Shown piece after piece: positions 9,709-21,100 of a DNA stretch of 64,000 bases. This DNA is from Arsukibacterium sp. MJ3. Lineage in GTDB: Bacteria > Pseudomonadota > Gammaproteobacteria > Enterobacterales > Alteromonadaceae. The number at the start of each line of letters is the position of its first letter. The first letter of the stretch is position 1. Position numbers and translations under genes: made by a program. The DNA is taken from contig NZ_LAHP01000008.1 of NCBI RefSeq assembly GCF_000987765.1, forward strand, positions 62,001-126,000, read 5' to 3'. Below the pieces are notes generated by a model. The model ran no database searches. It was not told where the DNA came from and saw nothing but the letters and a program-made list of their open reading frames with translations.

Positions 9709-11456
9709 TGCTCTACGCCAAACTGCAACTTATAGAGTTGAGCATAAGCCCCCTCAACGGCCATGAGTTCAGTATGAGTACCTTGTTCGACAATCCGCCC
9801 CTGATCCATCACAATAATCTTGTCGGCCTGCTCAATAGTCGATAACCGATGGGCAATAACAATATTGGTGCGGCCTTTTAGTAATTCATCCAGTGCCGCC
9901 TGAATTTTCCGTTCCGACTCAGTATCCAGCGCTGACGTAGCTTCGTCCAGCACCAGGATGGGGGCCTGCCGCAGCAAGGCGCGGGCAATAGCAATACGCT
10001 GGCGCTGACCACCCGATAAACTAACACCATTCTCGCCTATAACCGTGTCAAGCCCGTCTTTTAACTGGTTCGAAAATTCCAGTACATGCGCCTTTTCTGC
10101 CACATCAAGCAAACGCGCCTGGCTAACCGGTTCATCCAGACCGTAACTAATATTATTGGCAATAGTATCGTTAAATAACGTGACATGTTGTGACACTATC
10201 GCCATTTGATTTCGCAAAGACCCCAAAGAGCATTGGCGGATATTTTGACCATCTATAGTAATTTCACCACTACTAAGTTCATAAAAGCGTGGCAACAAGC
10301 TGGAAATAGTGGTCTTACCGCTGCCCGAACGGCCCACCAACGCAATAGTTTGACCTGCTGAAGCAGTAAAACTGATATCAAACAACACCTGCTTGTCGTG
10401 GCCAGGATAACTAAAGTTAACCTGATCAAAGCAAATGTCACCTTTTACATTAATCAGTTGCACACTACCGGTATCCTGCTCAACCGGTTCATCTAAAATG
10501 GCAAATACACTTTTAGCTGCCGCCAGACCACGTTGAAACTCACTGTTCACCGTGGTTAGTTGTTTTAGAGGCCGCAGCATCATCATCATTGACGCAACAA
10601 TAGTGGTAAAGGTACCTGCCGACAGACTGGCCAGCATTTCTGGAAAGCTGGCCATATACACCACAAAAGCCAGCGCAAATGAGGCAATAATCTGAATCGT
10701 TGAGACACTAATCGCCCGGGTAGCTTCCATTTTTACGTCTTGCTGACGAGTTAAATTATTTATCTTATAAAATCGTTGCTTTTCAATATCCTGACCACCG
10801 AACGATAAAATGACCTTATGGCCGTTAAGCATTTGTTCTGAGCAGGTTGTGACATTACCCATGGCATTTTGAATATTGCGGCTAAGCAGTCGAAAACGTT
10901 TTGATACAACGCTGACAACGACCGCTATTACAGGTGCGATCAGTAGAAATATAGCCGATAATTGCCAGCTCATGATAAACATCATTACCAGCAACCCGGT
11001 GACAAACACCCCTTCGCGAATTAACACCGACAACGAACGCGAGGTGGTTTGTTTTATTTGCTCGGTATTATAAGTAACTTTAGAAATTAGCTCGCCAGTA
11101 GAGTGCTGGTCGTGAAAACTGACCGGCAAGCGCATGTAGTGCTCAAATAATTGCTGTCGCAACGTCTGCACAACATGGGTGCCAACCCAGTTCAAACAAT
11201 AACTGGAAATAAAGTTAAAAATGCCCCGAACGATAAAAATAAGCACAACAAATATCGGCGCATAACGCAGATAGTCTGTGTTTTTTTCATTAATGCCTAC
11301 GTCAATAAAGTCAGGCAGCCGCGATATAAAATAGACATCAATCAGGGCATAGCCCAACATACCTAACGCCGCAGCCAAAAAGCCAAATTTATAGGGAATA
11401 ACATAACGAAATAAACGCCGGGCGGTACCCGCTTGGTTAGTTTGAGACACTGACAA
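9705..11456 (-). CDS. msbA: Lipid A export ATP-binding/permease protein MsbA
   Basis: Homodimeric ABC half-transporter that flips lipid A-core across the inner membrane. 583 residues, as in E. coli (582). The N-terminal six-helix permease domain (about 1-325) is followed by the ATPase domain with Walker A GRSGSGKTT, signature LSGGQRQRIAIARAL, Walker B ILVLDEATSALD, and the H-loop IAHRLST. Operon position just before lpxK is the classic one. Confidence 0.97.
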   Translation of the reverse strand: MSVSQTNQAGTARRLFRYVIPYKFGFLAAALGMLGYALIDVYFISRLPDFIDVGINEKNTDYLRYAPIFVVLIFIVRGIFNFISSYCLNWVGTHVVQTLRQQLFEHYMRLPVSFHDQHSTGELISKVTYNTEQIKQTTSRSLSVLIREGVFVTGLLVMMFIMSWQLSAIFLLIAPVIAVVVSVVSKRFRLLSRNIQNAMGNVTTCSEQMLNGHKVILSFGGQDIEKQRFYKINNLTRQQDVKMEATRAISVSTIQIIASFALAFVVYMASFPEMLASLSAGTFTTIVASMMMMLRPLKQLTTVNSEFQRGLAAAKSVFAILDEPVEQDTGSVQLINVKGDICFDQVNFSYPGHDKQVLFDISFTASAGQTIALVGRSGSGKTTISSLLPRFYELSSGEITIDGQNIRQCSLGSLRNQMAIVSQHVTLFNDTIANNISYGLDEPVSQARLLDVAEKAHVLEFSNQLKDGLDTVIGENGVSLSGGQRQRIAIARALLRQAPILVLDEATSALDTESERKIQAALDELLKGRTNIVIAHRLSTIEQADKIIVMDQGRIVEQGTHTELMAVEGAYAQLYKLQFGVEQ

Positions 11457-11488
11457 AGGTTGTTCCTGCCATTTAAGTTTCGCTTATT

Positions 11489-13720
11489 CTAGCGTGTTGT
11501 TACTAAGGTTTCAGCTATTGCCGGTGGCTTTTCTACCCAAAATGGTAATCTTTGCCGCTGCCAACTAGATACTTCAAGCTTATTTGGCTTAAATCGAATA
11601 CTGATAGCACCATATTCAGCGGTGTTAAGCAAGGGTACACCTAGTAACGCCAACCGTTGCTGAACGGCCTGAGCCGGGTGCTGATAGCCATTCATAAAGG
11701 CAGCCGCATTAAGCGCCAGTGACGGATTCACCCGCTGCAGCAGGCTAAGGCTATTAACCGCGGCACTGCCATTATTGGCCAATAACATTACCTCAGCGGT
11801 TAAGTCACGGCTATCTGCCAATAATATTTGCTCAGTAGCGCGGTCAATGATGCCTGGAATAAACAACCGCCAGCCCGCAACAGTAACGCGCAATATACAG
11901 TGGTCGCTTGCAGGGACTACCAACACCTCTATCTGAATGTCATGATACCACGCGGGTAATTGTTGGCATGAGCTTACGCCGCCCTGTTGGCTAAAGCTGT
12001 CGAGGTTATTCTGGCGTACCGGATAATCAGCTAACAACCGCCATTGCCGCTGGCGTTCGGTACGTTGCTGGCGAAACAACAGATAATCAAGTTGGCGAAT
12101 ACCTAATTGCCGCAGCACCGGTTCGAGTTGCCTGGCAGCAATATCCTGAATTGCCAAAGCGGGTGCGGCATCATATAGCAAGGCCCGACTACCGCGCTGT
12201 AAAAGTACGACTTGCCGTTGGCCACTATCCAGCAAATGTAGCTGCCATGTCGAGACTTGCAGCGCACTGCCGCTTAACAGCAATACGCTAAGAGGAATAA
12301 GGATCAGCATGGCTTTTCTGATAAACAAGAATGCCAGCAATAGCACCATAGTTAGTAAGGAGACCATGACCCCTGACACCTGACTCATTGGCCACCACAG
12401 TGGCTGGTCAGCACTCGCGTGCAACCACCACAATAGCGGCCTGAACGCTAAATCTGTTAACTGCCAGAGCCATGTAACGTCGCTAACACCACTGAGGGTT
12501 AGCAGCAAACTTAGCAACAACAAAGGAATGGCAACCAGGCTGCACCAGGGTACAAAAATAAGATTAGACAGCAGTACTACCGGACTAAAACCACTAAACA
12601 ACACGATAGTCAGTAATGTCATCATCACACTGAGCAGCAGATGAAAGCGTAAAAACCATATTAAACGTGCCCGCCAGTGATACTGCGTCAGCGGATAACG
12701 CCATAACACAATAAAAATAATAGCGACCGCTAATACTGACAACCAAAAACTGGCACTTAACACCCAAAACGGTTGCACTAACAGCAATAATGACACTAAC
12801 ACCAGCCAGAACCGGCCCAGTGACAACCGGGCTAGTTGACTGCGACAAATAACTAAAAGAGCCAACGCAACACTGGCACGTACAGTAGGTATGGCAAAAC
12901 TGGCCAACCAGGCGTAAAAAAGTGCAGCGCCAAGTGCCAGTAGTAACGCTAATTGATATTGGCGACCTATCGCCAGAACACCTTTACTGCAACTTGCCAG
13001 CCACAGCACCCAGCCAAATACTAAGCCAATGTGTAAGCCTGATATAGCCAATAAATGCCCCAACCCGGAATGCTGTGCGCCAAGCCACAAACGCGCTGAA
13101 AAATCGCGCTCGCCCACCGCCAGCGCTTTAAGTAATGGTGCCGTAGCATAAGGGCTAATGGCTCGCTCTACTCGTTCCAGCAATAACTGGCGCAGCGAAT
13201 ATTGCTGCTGCAACAAAATGTGCGGCCCTTTGCTCACTTGCCCTTGTGCTAACAGCCCATTGACCCAACCATAAGTAGTTGTATTAAAACCGCCGGGGTT
13301 TACCAGGCCGTGCAGTGGTTTTAAACGCAGCCGCAGACGCCAGTGCTGCCCTGCCGCCAGTAACGGCGGTTGCTGCCAGCGCAAGGTTAACTGATAGCCT
13401 CGTGCTGGTCCGCTTAGCACCGTGGCGCTAAACTGGCTGTACTGTGCATACACTTTTGGCGTAGCGTTTATTTTAACTAACAGTACAATATGGTTTTTTT
13501 CAAGTAAGGTAGAGGAAGCCAGTTGCTGTTGCTGATACTGCCAGCTTAAGCTGGCGAAGAAACAGCCGGCACCAAAAAAAACCGCCATTACTTTGGGCCA
13601 TCGTCGCGCGCACAACAGCAAAATCAGCATTGCTAAAAAAATACTGAAAAAAGGTGGCACTATTGGCAAAAATAATGACAATAGGCTGGCTGTAGCAACT
13701 CCAATGCAAAATCTTAGCAT
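11489..13720 (-). CDS. comEC: ComEC/Rec2 DNA-uptake channel protein with degenerate C-terminal hydrolase domain
   Basis: Inner-membrane channel of natural transformation, passing single-stranded DNA into the cytoplasm. 743 residues: N-terminal DUF4131-like region, the Competence domain with many membrane helices (about 190-500, with the LLAISGLHIGLVFG motif), then a C-terminal metallo-beta-lactamase-like domain opening with LHLLDSGQRQVVLLQRG. In that last domain the usual HxHxDH is replaced by a Gln/Arg-rich stretch, and HHGS reads NNGS, so metal binding is probably lost. It heads the operon with msbA-lpxK-ycaR-kdsB. No other competence gene is in the window. Confidence 0.92.
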   Translation of the reverse strand: MLRFCIGVATASLLSLFLPIVPPFFSIFLAMLILLLCARRWPKVMAVFFGAGCFFASLSWQYQQQQLASSTLLEKNHIVLLVKINATPKVYAQYSQFSATVLSGPARGYQLTLRWQQPPLLAAGQHWRLRLRLKPLHGLVNPGGFNTTTYGWVNGLLAQGQVSKGPHILLQQQYSLRQLLLERVERAISPYATAPLLKALAVGERDFSARLWLGAQHSGLGHLLAISGLHIGLVFGWVLWLASCSKGVLAIGRQYQLALLLALGAALFYAWLASFAIPTVRASVALALLVICRSQLARLSLGRFWLVLVSLLLLVQPFWVLSASFWLSVLAVAIIFIVLWRYPLTQYHWRARLIWFLRFHLLLSVMMTLLTIVLFSGFSPVVLLSNLIFVPWCSLVAIPLLLLSLLLTLSGVSDVTWLWQLTDLAFRPLLWWLHASADQPLWWPMSQVSGVMVSLLTMVLLLAFLFIRKAMLILIPLSVLLLSGSALQVSTWQLHLLDSGQRQVVLLQRGSRALLYDAAPALAIQDIAARQLEPVLRQLGIRQLDYLLFRQQRTERQRQWRLLADYPVRQNNLDSFSQQGGVSSCQQLPAWYHDIQIEVLVVPASDHCILRVTVAGWRLFIPGIIDRATEQILLADSRDLTAEVMLLANNGSAAVNSLSLLQRVNPSLALNAAAFMNGYQHPAQAVQQRLALLGVPLLNTAEYGAISIRFKPNKLEVSSWQRQRLPFWVEKPPAIAETLVTTR

Positions 13721-13743
13721 GGCCTCTTCGAAAACAGGTTGAA

Positions 13744-14280
13744 ATGCCCAAAAAACTATTTAAGAAATATCTACCATCAGCTGAAAAAATCAAGCAACAA
13801 AAAATTTTAAATATTTTTGGCAATTTATTACATGATGGCAACTTATGGCATTTAAACCGGCGCTCAGCGCGCGGGGCCTTTGCTGTCGGGCTTTTTTGGG
13901 CCTGGATCCCAATGCCCTTTCAAATGCTGGCTGCCGCGGCCATCGCTATTCCGCTGCGGGTTAATCTGCCCCTGACATTGGCCTTAGTCTGGGTATCAAA
14001 CCCACTAACTATGCCAATCATGTTCTACTTAAGTTATTTAATTGGCACGGTAGTGCTGGCGGCGCCGGTAGAGCCATTTGCTTTTGAAGCGAGTATGGAA
14101 TGGCTCCGTTACAGTATGCACACTATCGGCAAACCTTTTTTACTGGGTTGCCTGCTGATGGCAACTGCCGCCAGTATAAGCGGCTATTTTTTTATAGACT
14201 GGTTATGGCGTTTATCAGTGAAAAAAGCCCAGCTGGCTAAATTACTGAGAAAGAAAAAAACTGATCCTCAACAACATTAG
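13744..14280 (+). CDS. DUF2062 membrane protein
   Basis: 178 residues. The central part has several hydrophobic segments and the DUF2062 signature: SARGAFAVGLFWAWIPMPFQM, then LVWVSNPLTMPIMFY. The C-terminus is Lys-rich and cytoplasmic. The function of the family is unknown. It lies 23 bp from the divergent comEC start and overlaps the convergent lolE stop by 4 bp, a packing seen in related genomes. No enzyme motif is visible. Confidence 0.88.
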   Translation: MPKKLFKKYLPSAEKIKQQKILNIFGNLLHDGNLWHLNRRSARGAFAVGLFWAWIPMPFQMLAAAAIAIPLRVNLPLTLALVWVSNPLTMPIMFYLSYLIGTVVLAAPVEPFAFEASMEWLRYSMHTIGKPFLLGCLLMATAASISGYFFIDWLWRLSVKKAQLAKLLRKKKTDPQQH

Positions 14281-15515
14281 CGCTGGCCCAGTATTGCTGC
14301 CGGCTCTACTTTGCTTGCGCGCCAGGCCGGATATAACGTGGCCAGTAAGCTCAGTAATAATGCAATAGCTAATGTTAGCAGCACATCTTGCCAACGTAAT
14401 ACCGAAGGTACAAAATCAATAAAATAAATACTGGGGTCCAGTAATGAGCTGCCTAATAACCGGGTTAAACCAGCAAAAAGTGACTCAATACTACTGGCTA
14501 AAATCACCCCCAGCACGGTACCAAGCAATGAGCCAATTAAACCATTTAACCAGCCCAGTAATACAAAGGTTTTTACCAGTTGCCCAGGCGCCATGCCCAT
14601 GGTCAGTAAAATAGCAATATCGGCTTCTTTTTCCCGCACTGCCATTACCAAGGTTGCGACAATGTTAAAACACGCCACGCCGATGACCAGCGTCAGTACC
14701 AAATATAAAATGGCCCTGACCATTTGAATATCGTTATACACATGGCCTTGTGTCCGGTACCAATCTAGCAAATAAACATAATCTTCAGACAACCGGCCCA
14801 ACTCGCGGGCCAATTGCGCTGCAGCAAAAATATCGTCAATCCTAAATGCCAGGCCATGCACTTCACCCTCTGGCAAGCCCAACCAGTTTGCTAACGTTGT
14901 CAGATCTACCCATACTTGGCTGTAATCGAGCTGCCCACCAAGCGACACTATAGCACTGACCGTTAAGTTAACCGTACGGTGGCTGGCCATGCTGCCATCT
15001 TCAGCAAAGCGTGGCAGCATCAGCTGCACATTTTGCCCAACGGCAATATTTAACACCTCTGCAATGCCCTGCCCCAAAACAACCTGATTATCGCTAAGGG
15101 TCGCCATACTGCCAGAGGTAACATATTGACGCACATCACTGATATGTTGCTCATACAACAGGCTAACCCCCCTAACCTGTGCCGCTTTTACCGCCTCCCT
15201 GTGACGCAGCATGCCATTGGCTTTAATAAAAGGTGCCCCGGCGGTTACGCCAGCAGTCGTTTCCATTTTTTGTAGTTTACGCGGCCAATCGGCCAAGGAA
15301 TACTCGACAGCTTCAAGTTCAATATGCGGGATCACCGAGAGCAACCGTTGCTCTAGCGCCTGCTCAAAGCCGTTCATGACCGACAGTGCCAGAATAAGAA
15401 TCGCCACCCCTAAGGTAATACCCGAGGTAGAAGATGCCGAGATAAAACGAATAAAACCGCTGGTATGACGGGTTGAACGATAGCGCTTTGCCAGTTGCCA
15501 GGCCAGACTAGCCAT
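14277..15515 (-). CDS. lolE: Lipoprotein-releasing system permease LolE
   Basis: Integral membrane subunit of LolCDE, which extracts outer-membrane lipoproteins from the inner membrane and hands them to LolA. 412 residues (E. coli 414). Four membrane segments: one near residues 25-50, then three in the C-terminal FtsX-like half (about 268-400), with a large periplasmic domain between. It ends with the conserved [15 protein letters not shown]. The start overlaps the lolD stop by 8 bp. Called LolE rather than LolC from its position as third gene. Confidence 0.93.
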   Translation of the reverse strand: MASLAWQLAKRYRSTRHTSGFIRFISASSTSGITLGVAILILALSVMNGFEQALEQRLLSVIPHIELEAVEYSLADWPRKLQKMETTAGVTAGAPFIKANGMLRHREAVKAAQVRGVSLLYEQHISDVRQYVTSGSMATLSDNQVVLGQGIAEVLNIAVGQNVQLMLPRFAEDGSMASHRTVNLTVSAIVSLGGQLDYSQVWVDLTTLANWLGLPEGEVHGLAFRIDDIFAAAQLARELGRLSEDYVYLLDWYRTQGHVYNDIQMVRAILYLVLTLVIGVACFNIVATLVMAVREKEADIAILLTMGMAPGQLVKTFVLLGWLNGLIGSLLGTVLGVILASSIESLFAGLTRLLGSSLLDPSIYFIDFVPSVLRWQDVLLTLAIALLLSLLATLYPAWRASKVEPAAILGQR

Positions 15516-16194
15516 GCATCACCTCAAGCTTACCTTCGCGCATAATATATTGAGTATCCAGCCGGCTAGCCAATTCCGTATCATGGGTAACCACTACAAA
15601 ACTGGTATCAAGGCTACTATTAAGCTCTCTAAGTAACTGGTATATTGCTTCAGCGGTATGTTGATCCAGATTCCCGGTTGGCTCATCGGCTAACACTAAT
15701 GCCGGCTCGGTAACCAACGCTCTGGCAATAGCTACCCGCTGCCGTTCACCGCCGCTGAGTTCAGCCGGTTTATGACTGGCACGGTGGCTAAGACCAACCC
15801 GGGCAATCATTGCGCCGGCCTGTTGTAATGCCAGCGCTTTTTTGGTGCCGCGGATCAACAGCGGCATCGCCACATTTTCCAGCGCAGTAAAATCCATTAA
15901 CAAGTGGTGAAACTGGTAAATAAACCCCAGCTTTTGATTGCGTAAGTTAGCTTTTTTGGCCGAGCTTAACCCTGCCAACGGCTGGCCGGCAATCTGTACG
16001 CTGCCGCTGTCGGCTAAATCTAATGCGCCTAAAATATGCAGCAAGGTACTTTTCCCTGAGCCAGAGCTACCGACAATTGCGACCATTTCACCGGCCGCCA
16101 CGCTTAGGCTGACATTATTTAACACTTCCGTCAGATTGACACCATCCCGATAGCGTTTACAGATCTGAGTCGCTTCTAATACTTTATTCATCAC
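15508..16194 (-). CDS. lolD: Lipoprotein-releasing system ATP-binding protein LolD
   Basis: ATPase of LolCDE. 228 residues. Walker [10 protein letters not shown] (about 43-51), signature [15 protein letters not shown], and Walker [12 protein letters not shown] are intact, with the switch His in VVVTHD. It overlaps lolC by 11 bp and lolE by 8 bp, so all three subunits are translated together. It belongs to the MacB/LolD/FtsE branch of ABC ATPases. Confidence 0.96.
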   Translation of the reverse strand: MMNKVLEATQICKRYRDGVNLTEVLNNVSLSVAAGEMVAIVGSSGSGKSTLLHILGALDLADSGSVQIAGQPLAGLSSAKKANLRNQKLGFIYQFHHLLMDFTALENVAMPLLIRGTKKALALQQAGAMIARVGLSHRASHKPAELSGGERQRVAIARALVTEPALVLADEPTGNLDQHTAEAIYQLLRELNSSLDTSFVVVTHDTELASRLDTQYIMREGKLEVMHG

Positions 16195-17383
16195 GTAAAA
16201 TTTCCGCCGGATTAACTTTTACAGCCCGCCAGGCTGGATACAGCACTGCCAGCAGGGTTAGCCCTACAGCACAGCCAAAAATAGTAACAATTTGTAACGG
16301 GTTTATCGCCACCGGTAATGCTATGCCACTGGCCAGCTGCAAACCAAGCAGGCCTAATACTTCATTAAGTCGGAAACTTAGCAACAATCCTGCCAATACA
16401 CCCAATACCGCACCCACCATACCATTTACCACCCCCTGAAAAGCGAATACCGCAAACAGCTGGCTGTCGGTCATGCCTAAGGTTTTCAAAATGGCTACTT
16501 CTGCTTGTTTTTCAGTTACCATCATCACCAGCGCCGAGACAATATTAAACGCCGCCACCGCCACTATCAGCAACAACATTAACCACATCATTGCTTTTTC
16601 CATGGCAACCGCAGCAAACAGCTTGCCCTGGCTTTGCCGCCAGTCAGTAACCTGGCTAAAGCTGGCGCTCTGACTTAGCCGCTCTGCTAGTAAGGGTGCA
16701 CTAAAAGGTTCCGCCAAGCTTAGTCTCCAGGAAGGTTCACGCAAGCTTGCAGGCAACAACCGGGCTAAGTCTTCCAAGCGGGTTACCGCCAGCAGGTTAT
16801 CCACTTCTGAACCAGTATCCACTATTCCCACCACTTCAAATAAACGTTGCCTGGGCAACCAGCCCACCGGCGTGTAACTGCCGCCCTGCGCCAGCATAAA
16901 CCGCAGTTGCTGACCGCGGCTTACTGCTAATTGTTCAGCCAAGCCCCGCCCCAGCACCACGGCATAACGGGTGTTTGCAAAGTCCTGCCAACTGCCTATC
17001 ACCAGCGCCTGTTGTAGAAATTGGGGAATGGTTTCACTATTAATGCCCTGCAGCATCACCGCATTTAATTGGCGCGGCGCCTGCACCAGGGCTTCTGACT
17101 GTAAAAATGGGTTAATATCCTCTATCTGATCAGCGGCAAAAAGTTCAGTTTGCCAGACATTGTCTGCCACTACCGGCTTTACCACTACATGCGGAATAAC
17201 GCCTAAAATGCGCTTTTTAAGTTCAGCTTCAAAGCCATTCATCACCGAACTGACCAGCGTCAATGCCATAACACCCAGCAAAATGCCGGCTACTGAAAAA
17301 AAAGTAATAAAGGAAATAAAGGCATTGCCTTTGCGGCTTTGGCTGTAGCGCAAACCAAGCAAAATGCTAACGGGTAATTGCAT
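16184..17383 (-). CDS. lolC: Lipoprotein-releasing system permease LolC
   Basis: First gene of lolCDE. The start was placed at ATG 17383, giving 399 residues, the E. coli LolC length; upstream in-frame codons to 17476 encode an unrelated polar stretch. The N-terminus ([22 protein letters not shown]) and the first helix lead into a periplasmic domain, then the FtsX-type helices and the terminal [18 protein letters not shown]. LolC contacts LolA during transfer, by family knowledge. Confidence 0.94.
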   Translation of the reverse strand: MQLPVSILLGLRYSQSRKGNAFISFITFFSVAGILLGVMALTLVSSVMNGFEAELKKRILGVIPHVVVKPVVADNVWQTELFAADQIEDINPFLQSEALVQAPRQLNAVMLQGINSETIPQFLQQALVIGSWQDFANTRYAVVLGRGLAEQLAVSRGQQLRFMLAQGGSYTPVGWLPRQRLFEVVGIVDTGSEVDNLLAVTRLEDLARLLPASLREPSWRLSLAEPFSAPLLAERLSQSASFSQVTDWRQSQGKLFAAVAMEKAMMWLMLLLIVAVAAFNIVSALVMMVTEKQAEVAILKTLGMTDSQLFAVFAFQGVVNGMVGAVLGVLAGLLLSFRLNEVLGLLGLQLASGIALPVAINPLQIVTIFGCAVGLTLLAVLYPAWRAVKVNPAEILRDE

Positions 17384-17494
17384 GTTAATATTCAGGACTT
17401 TGCCTCGGTTAGATGGTAAATTAACTGCCAAAAATCGCTGCTGATAATAGTGATTATTAGCGACAATAACAAGCAACCTTAGCCGAGACCTGCT

Positions 17495-18085
17495 ATGGAC
17501 CCACTATTACAGTCACTGACTGACGCCTATAATGACTACTTTAGCGTCGTGCACGATATCACGGTTAACTACAAAGTACTCGACAGCGGTCTGCCCTCAG
17601 AACACGACTTTATTGCCAGCATTCCTGAACCGTTTTTACTAGCAGGCGAAATGGGTAATCTGAATATGTCGGCGCTGCGCGCATTAAACCGGATTGGTGA
17701 ACTGGCCGACGAGCTGGCCAACTATTTGCAACAACAAGCACGAAAAATCGATTTGTTGCTGCACTACGTATTACGCCAGCAAGACAATGCTGAGCATCGT
17801 CAGTATACCTTAAGCTATGGTGGTGCAGGCTTATGTTTACAAAGCCCGCGACCACTTCCGTTGTTGGCCATTGTTGAATTAAAAGTGTTTCTGGCCGAAA
17901 ACGAAGGTGCGGTGTACTGCCTGGGTCAGGTGATCAGTGCCGCGCAACAAGAAGACGGCTGGCAAATAAAAGTTGTGTTTCGGCGCATTAGAGATCAAGA
18001 TCGTGAACTAATCGTCAGGGCCAGCTTGCATCAGCAGTCCCGCCAGCTAAAACAAAAAGCTGCACAGCGCCAACTACCAGACTAA
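17495..18085 (+). CDS. PilZ-like domain protein
   Basis: 196 residues, soluble. The N-terminal half (1-95) is helical; the C-terminal half looks like a PilZ beta-barrel, with LSYGGAGLCLQ at about 106-116. The canonical c-di-GMP motif is only partly kept: the Asp/Asn of (D/N)xSxxG is Thr105 here, and no clear RxxxR precedes it, so nucleotide binding is doubtful. It lies just upstream of mfd, same strand, 32 bp apart. It could be a divergent c-di-GMP receptor or a structural PilZ relic; the specific function is unknown. Confidence 0.65.
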   Translation: MDPLLQSLTDAYNDYFSVVHDITVNYKVLDSGLPSEHDFIASIPEPFLLAGEMGNLNMSALRALNRIGELADELANYLQQQARKIDLLLHYVLRQQDNAEHRQYTLSYGGAGLCLQSPRPLPLLAIVELKVFLAENEGAVYCLGQVISAAQQEDGWQIKVVFRRIRDQDRELIVRASLHQQSRQLKQKAAQRQLPD

Positions 18086-18117
18086 CCGCGACACTTTGCA
18101 TAGGGTTTTACGTTTTA

Positions 18118-21100
18118 ATGAGTTTGATCAAATCTTTACCTCGCATTAAACGCCAACAAGATCAGCTTAGTTGGGGTCAGCTACATGGGGCTGCTCTGCC
18201 CTATGCTATCGCCCAACTTGTTCAGGCCGAGCCTGCAGTTTATTTACTGGTGGTTCCCGATACGCCAAGTGCCGTAAGGCTTGAACAAGAACTGGCGGTG
18301 TTTTTAGCGAACAGCCACTGTCCGGTGCTTACCTTGCCCGATTGGGAAACGCTGCCTTATGATGTGTTTTCGCCGCACCAGGACATTATTTCGCAACGTC
18401 TGAAAACCTTATATCAATTGCCCCGGCTGCAACAGGGGCTAGTGATTGTGCCTGTTAGTACCTTGTTGTTAAAAATTAGTCACCGCAATTATCTGGAACA
18501 AGCCAGTTTTTTAATTGAAAAAGGCCAGCAAGTTGACTTAACCGCGTTAAAACTGCAATTAATTGCCGTCGGCTATCGCGCGGTGGACCAGGTAATGGAA
18601 CATGGTGAATTCTCTGCCCGTGGCTCGTTACTTGATCTGTTCCCTATGGGCTGCAGTTCACCATTTCGAATAGATTTTTTTGATAACGAGGTCGATGGTA
18701 TTCGTACCTTCGACCCCGACAATCAACGTAGCGTAGAGCAGGTTTCTGCTATTGAATTGCTGCCAGCTCATGAATTCCCCACCGATAAAGCCGCTATTGA
18801 ACGCTTTCGGCTGGGCTATCGTGAACGCTTTGCGGCTAGAAATGAAAAAGAATCATTATACCAACAAGTTACACAAGGTATTTTCCCCGCTGGCATTGAA
18901 TATTATTTACCACTGTTTAGCGAAAAAACCGACAGTTTATTTAGTTTTTTACCGGCTGGCTGCATTGCGCTAAGCTACGGTGATGTTGAGCACAGTGCTA
19001 ATCAGTTCTGGCAAGAGTTAAAACGCCGTTATCATGACCGGGCAATTGATACACTGCGGCCTATTTTGCAGCCGCAAGAGCTTTACTTACAAACCGATGA
19101 ATTGTTCAGTGAACTGAATAAATTTAGCCGGTTAAAACTCAGTCGTGCCACCCTGCCGGTTAAAGCCGGTCAGGCCAATGCCTCTGCAGTAGAATTGCCT
19201 GAGTTAAATATCCAGCACCAGCTGAAACAACCCTTAGAGCAACTCATTCAATTTTTACTCAGCTTAAAACAACAAAACGGCCGGGCTATCTTTTTTGTTG
19301 AAAGCGAAGGCCGGCGGGAAAGTCTGCATCAGCTCTTTAACAAAGCCGGTATTAAAGCACCCGAAATTGAGCATTTAGCTGATTTTGCCAGCCATAACGC
19401 CGACGTAGTGATGTTAGTTGGCGCGCTGGAGCAAGGTGCGCTAATTACCAGCACGCCGCCCTTGGCGTTAATCAGTGAAAACGAGTTATTTGGTCAAAAA
19501 ATCAGCCAGCGGCGCCGGCGTAAAAAAAGTCAGCAAGTGTCTTCAGACACTATTATTCGTAATCTGGCAGAACTAAGTGAAGGCCAGCCAATAGTACATT
19601 TACAACACGGTGTTGGCCGCTATCAAGGCCTGCAAGTGCTGGATGCAGCCGGTATTAGTGCTGAATTTGTTACCATTGAATATGCTGGCAGCAGTAAACT
19701 CTATGTTCCGGTGTCATCGTTACATCTGCTTAGTCGCTACTCGGGCAGTGATAAAGATCATGCGCCACTGCACAAACTGGGTAACGACACCTGGGAGAAA
19801 GCCCGGCGCAAAGCCGCTGAAAAAATTCGTGATGTTGCTGCAGAATTGCTGGATGTCTACGCACAACGGGCGGCCCATCAAGGTTTCGCCTTTACGGTAG
19901 ATCAGCAACAATATGCGGTATTTGCTGACAGTTTCCCGTTTGAAGAAACGCCCGATCAACAAGATGCCATTACCGCCGTGTTAAACGATATGCAAAGCCG
20001 GCAACCCATGGACCGGCTAGTATGTGGCGATGTTGGTTTTGGTAAAACTGAAGTCGCCATGCGTGCCGCTTTTGTCGCCGTTAACGATGGTAAACAAGTC
20101 GCGATTCTGGTGCCGACTACGCTACTCGCGCAACAGCATTTTGAAAACTTTAAAGACCGTTTTGCTAACTGGCCGGTGCGGGTTGAAGTACTGTCTCGCT
20201 TTATCAGCCAGAAACAACAAAAAGCCATCTTAGAAGATGTTGCCAATGGCAAGGTTGATATTCTTATTGGCACCCATAAACTGCTGCAAGACGATATCAA
20301 GCTGCACGATTTAGGCCTACTGGTGGTGGATGAAGAACATCGCTTTGGTGTGCGGCAAAAAGAAAAAATTAAAGCGTTGCGTGCCGATATTGACATTTTA
20401 ACGCTAACCGCGACCCCTATTCCACGTACCCTAAATATGTCAATGTCAGGTATGCGTGATTTGTCTATTATTGCTACGCCACCATCAAGGCGACTGGCGG
20501 TAAAAACCTTTGTCCGGGAGTTTGAAGTTGGCTTGCTGCGAGAAGCGGTAATGCGGGAAATTCTGCGCGGTGGCCAGGTTTATTTTTTACATAACGATGT
20601 TGCCAGTATTGAAAAAATGGCCAGCGATCTGGCTGAACTAGTGCCTGAAGCCAATATTGCCATTGCCCATGGTCAACTGCGTGAGCGTGATCTGGAACGG
20701 ATAATGGCTGACTTTTATCATCAGCGCTTTAATTTACTGCTCTGCTCTACCATTATAGAAACCGGTATCGATGTACCTACAGCCAATACTATTATTATTA
20801 ACCGTGCTGATAATTTTGGTTTGGCTCAGCTGCATCAATTGCGCGGCCGGGTGGGTCGCTCGCACCATCAGGCCTACGCGTATTTGCTGACGCCACCACC
20901 AAAACGACTTAGTAAAGATGCTGAAAAACGGCTGGAAGCTATCTCCTCACTGGAAGATTTAGGTGCGGGCTTTATACTGGCCACTCATGATATGGAAATT
21001 CGTGGTGCTGGTGAATTGTTAGGCGCTGAGCAAAGCGGCCAAATTGAAACCATCGGTTTTACACTTTACATGGATATGCTGGAAGAAGCCGTTACCGCTC

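Noticed and set aside
9705-16194. Several plus-strand reading frames opposite msbA and lolCDE
   Set aside because: They lie inside strongly conserved genes on the other strand and show no protein-like sequence.
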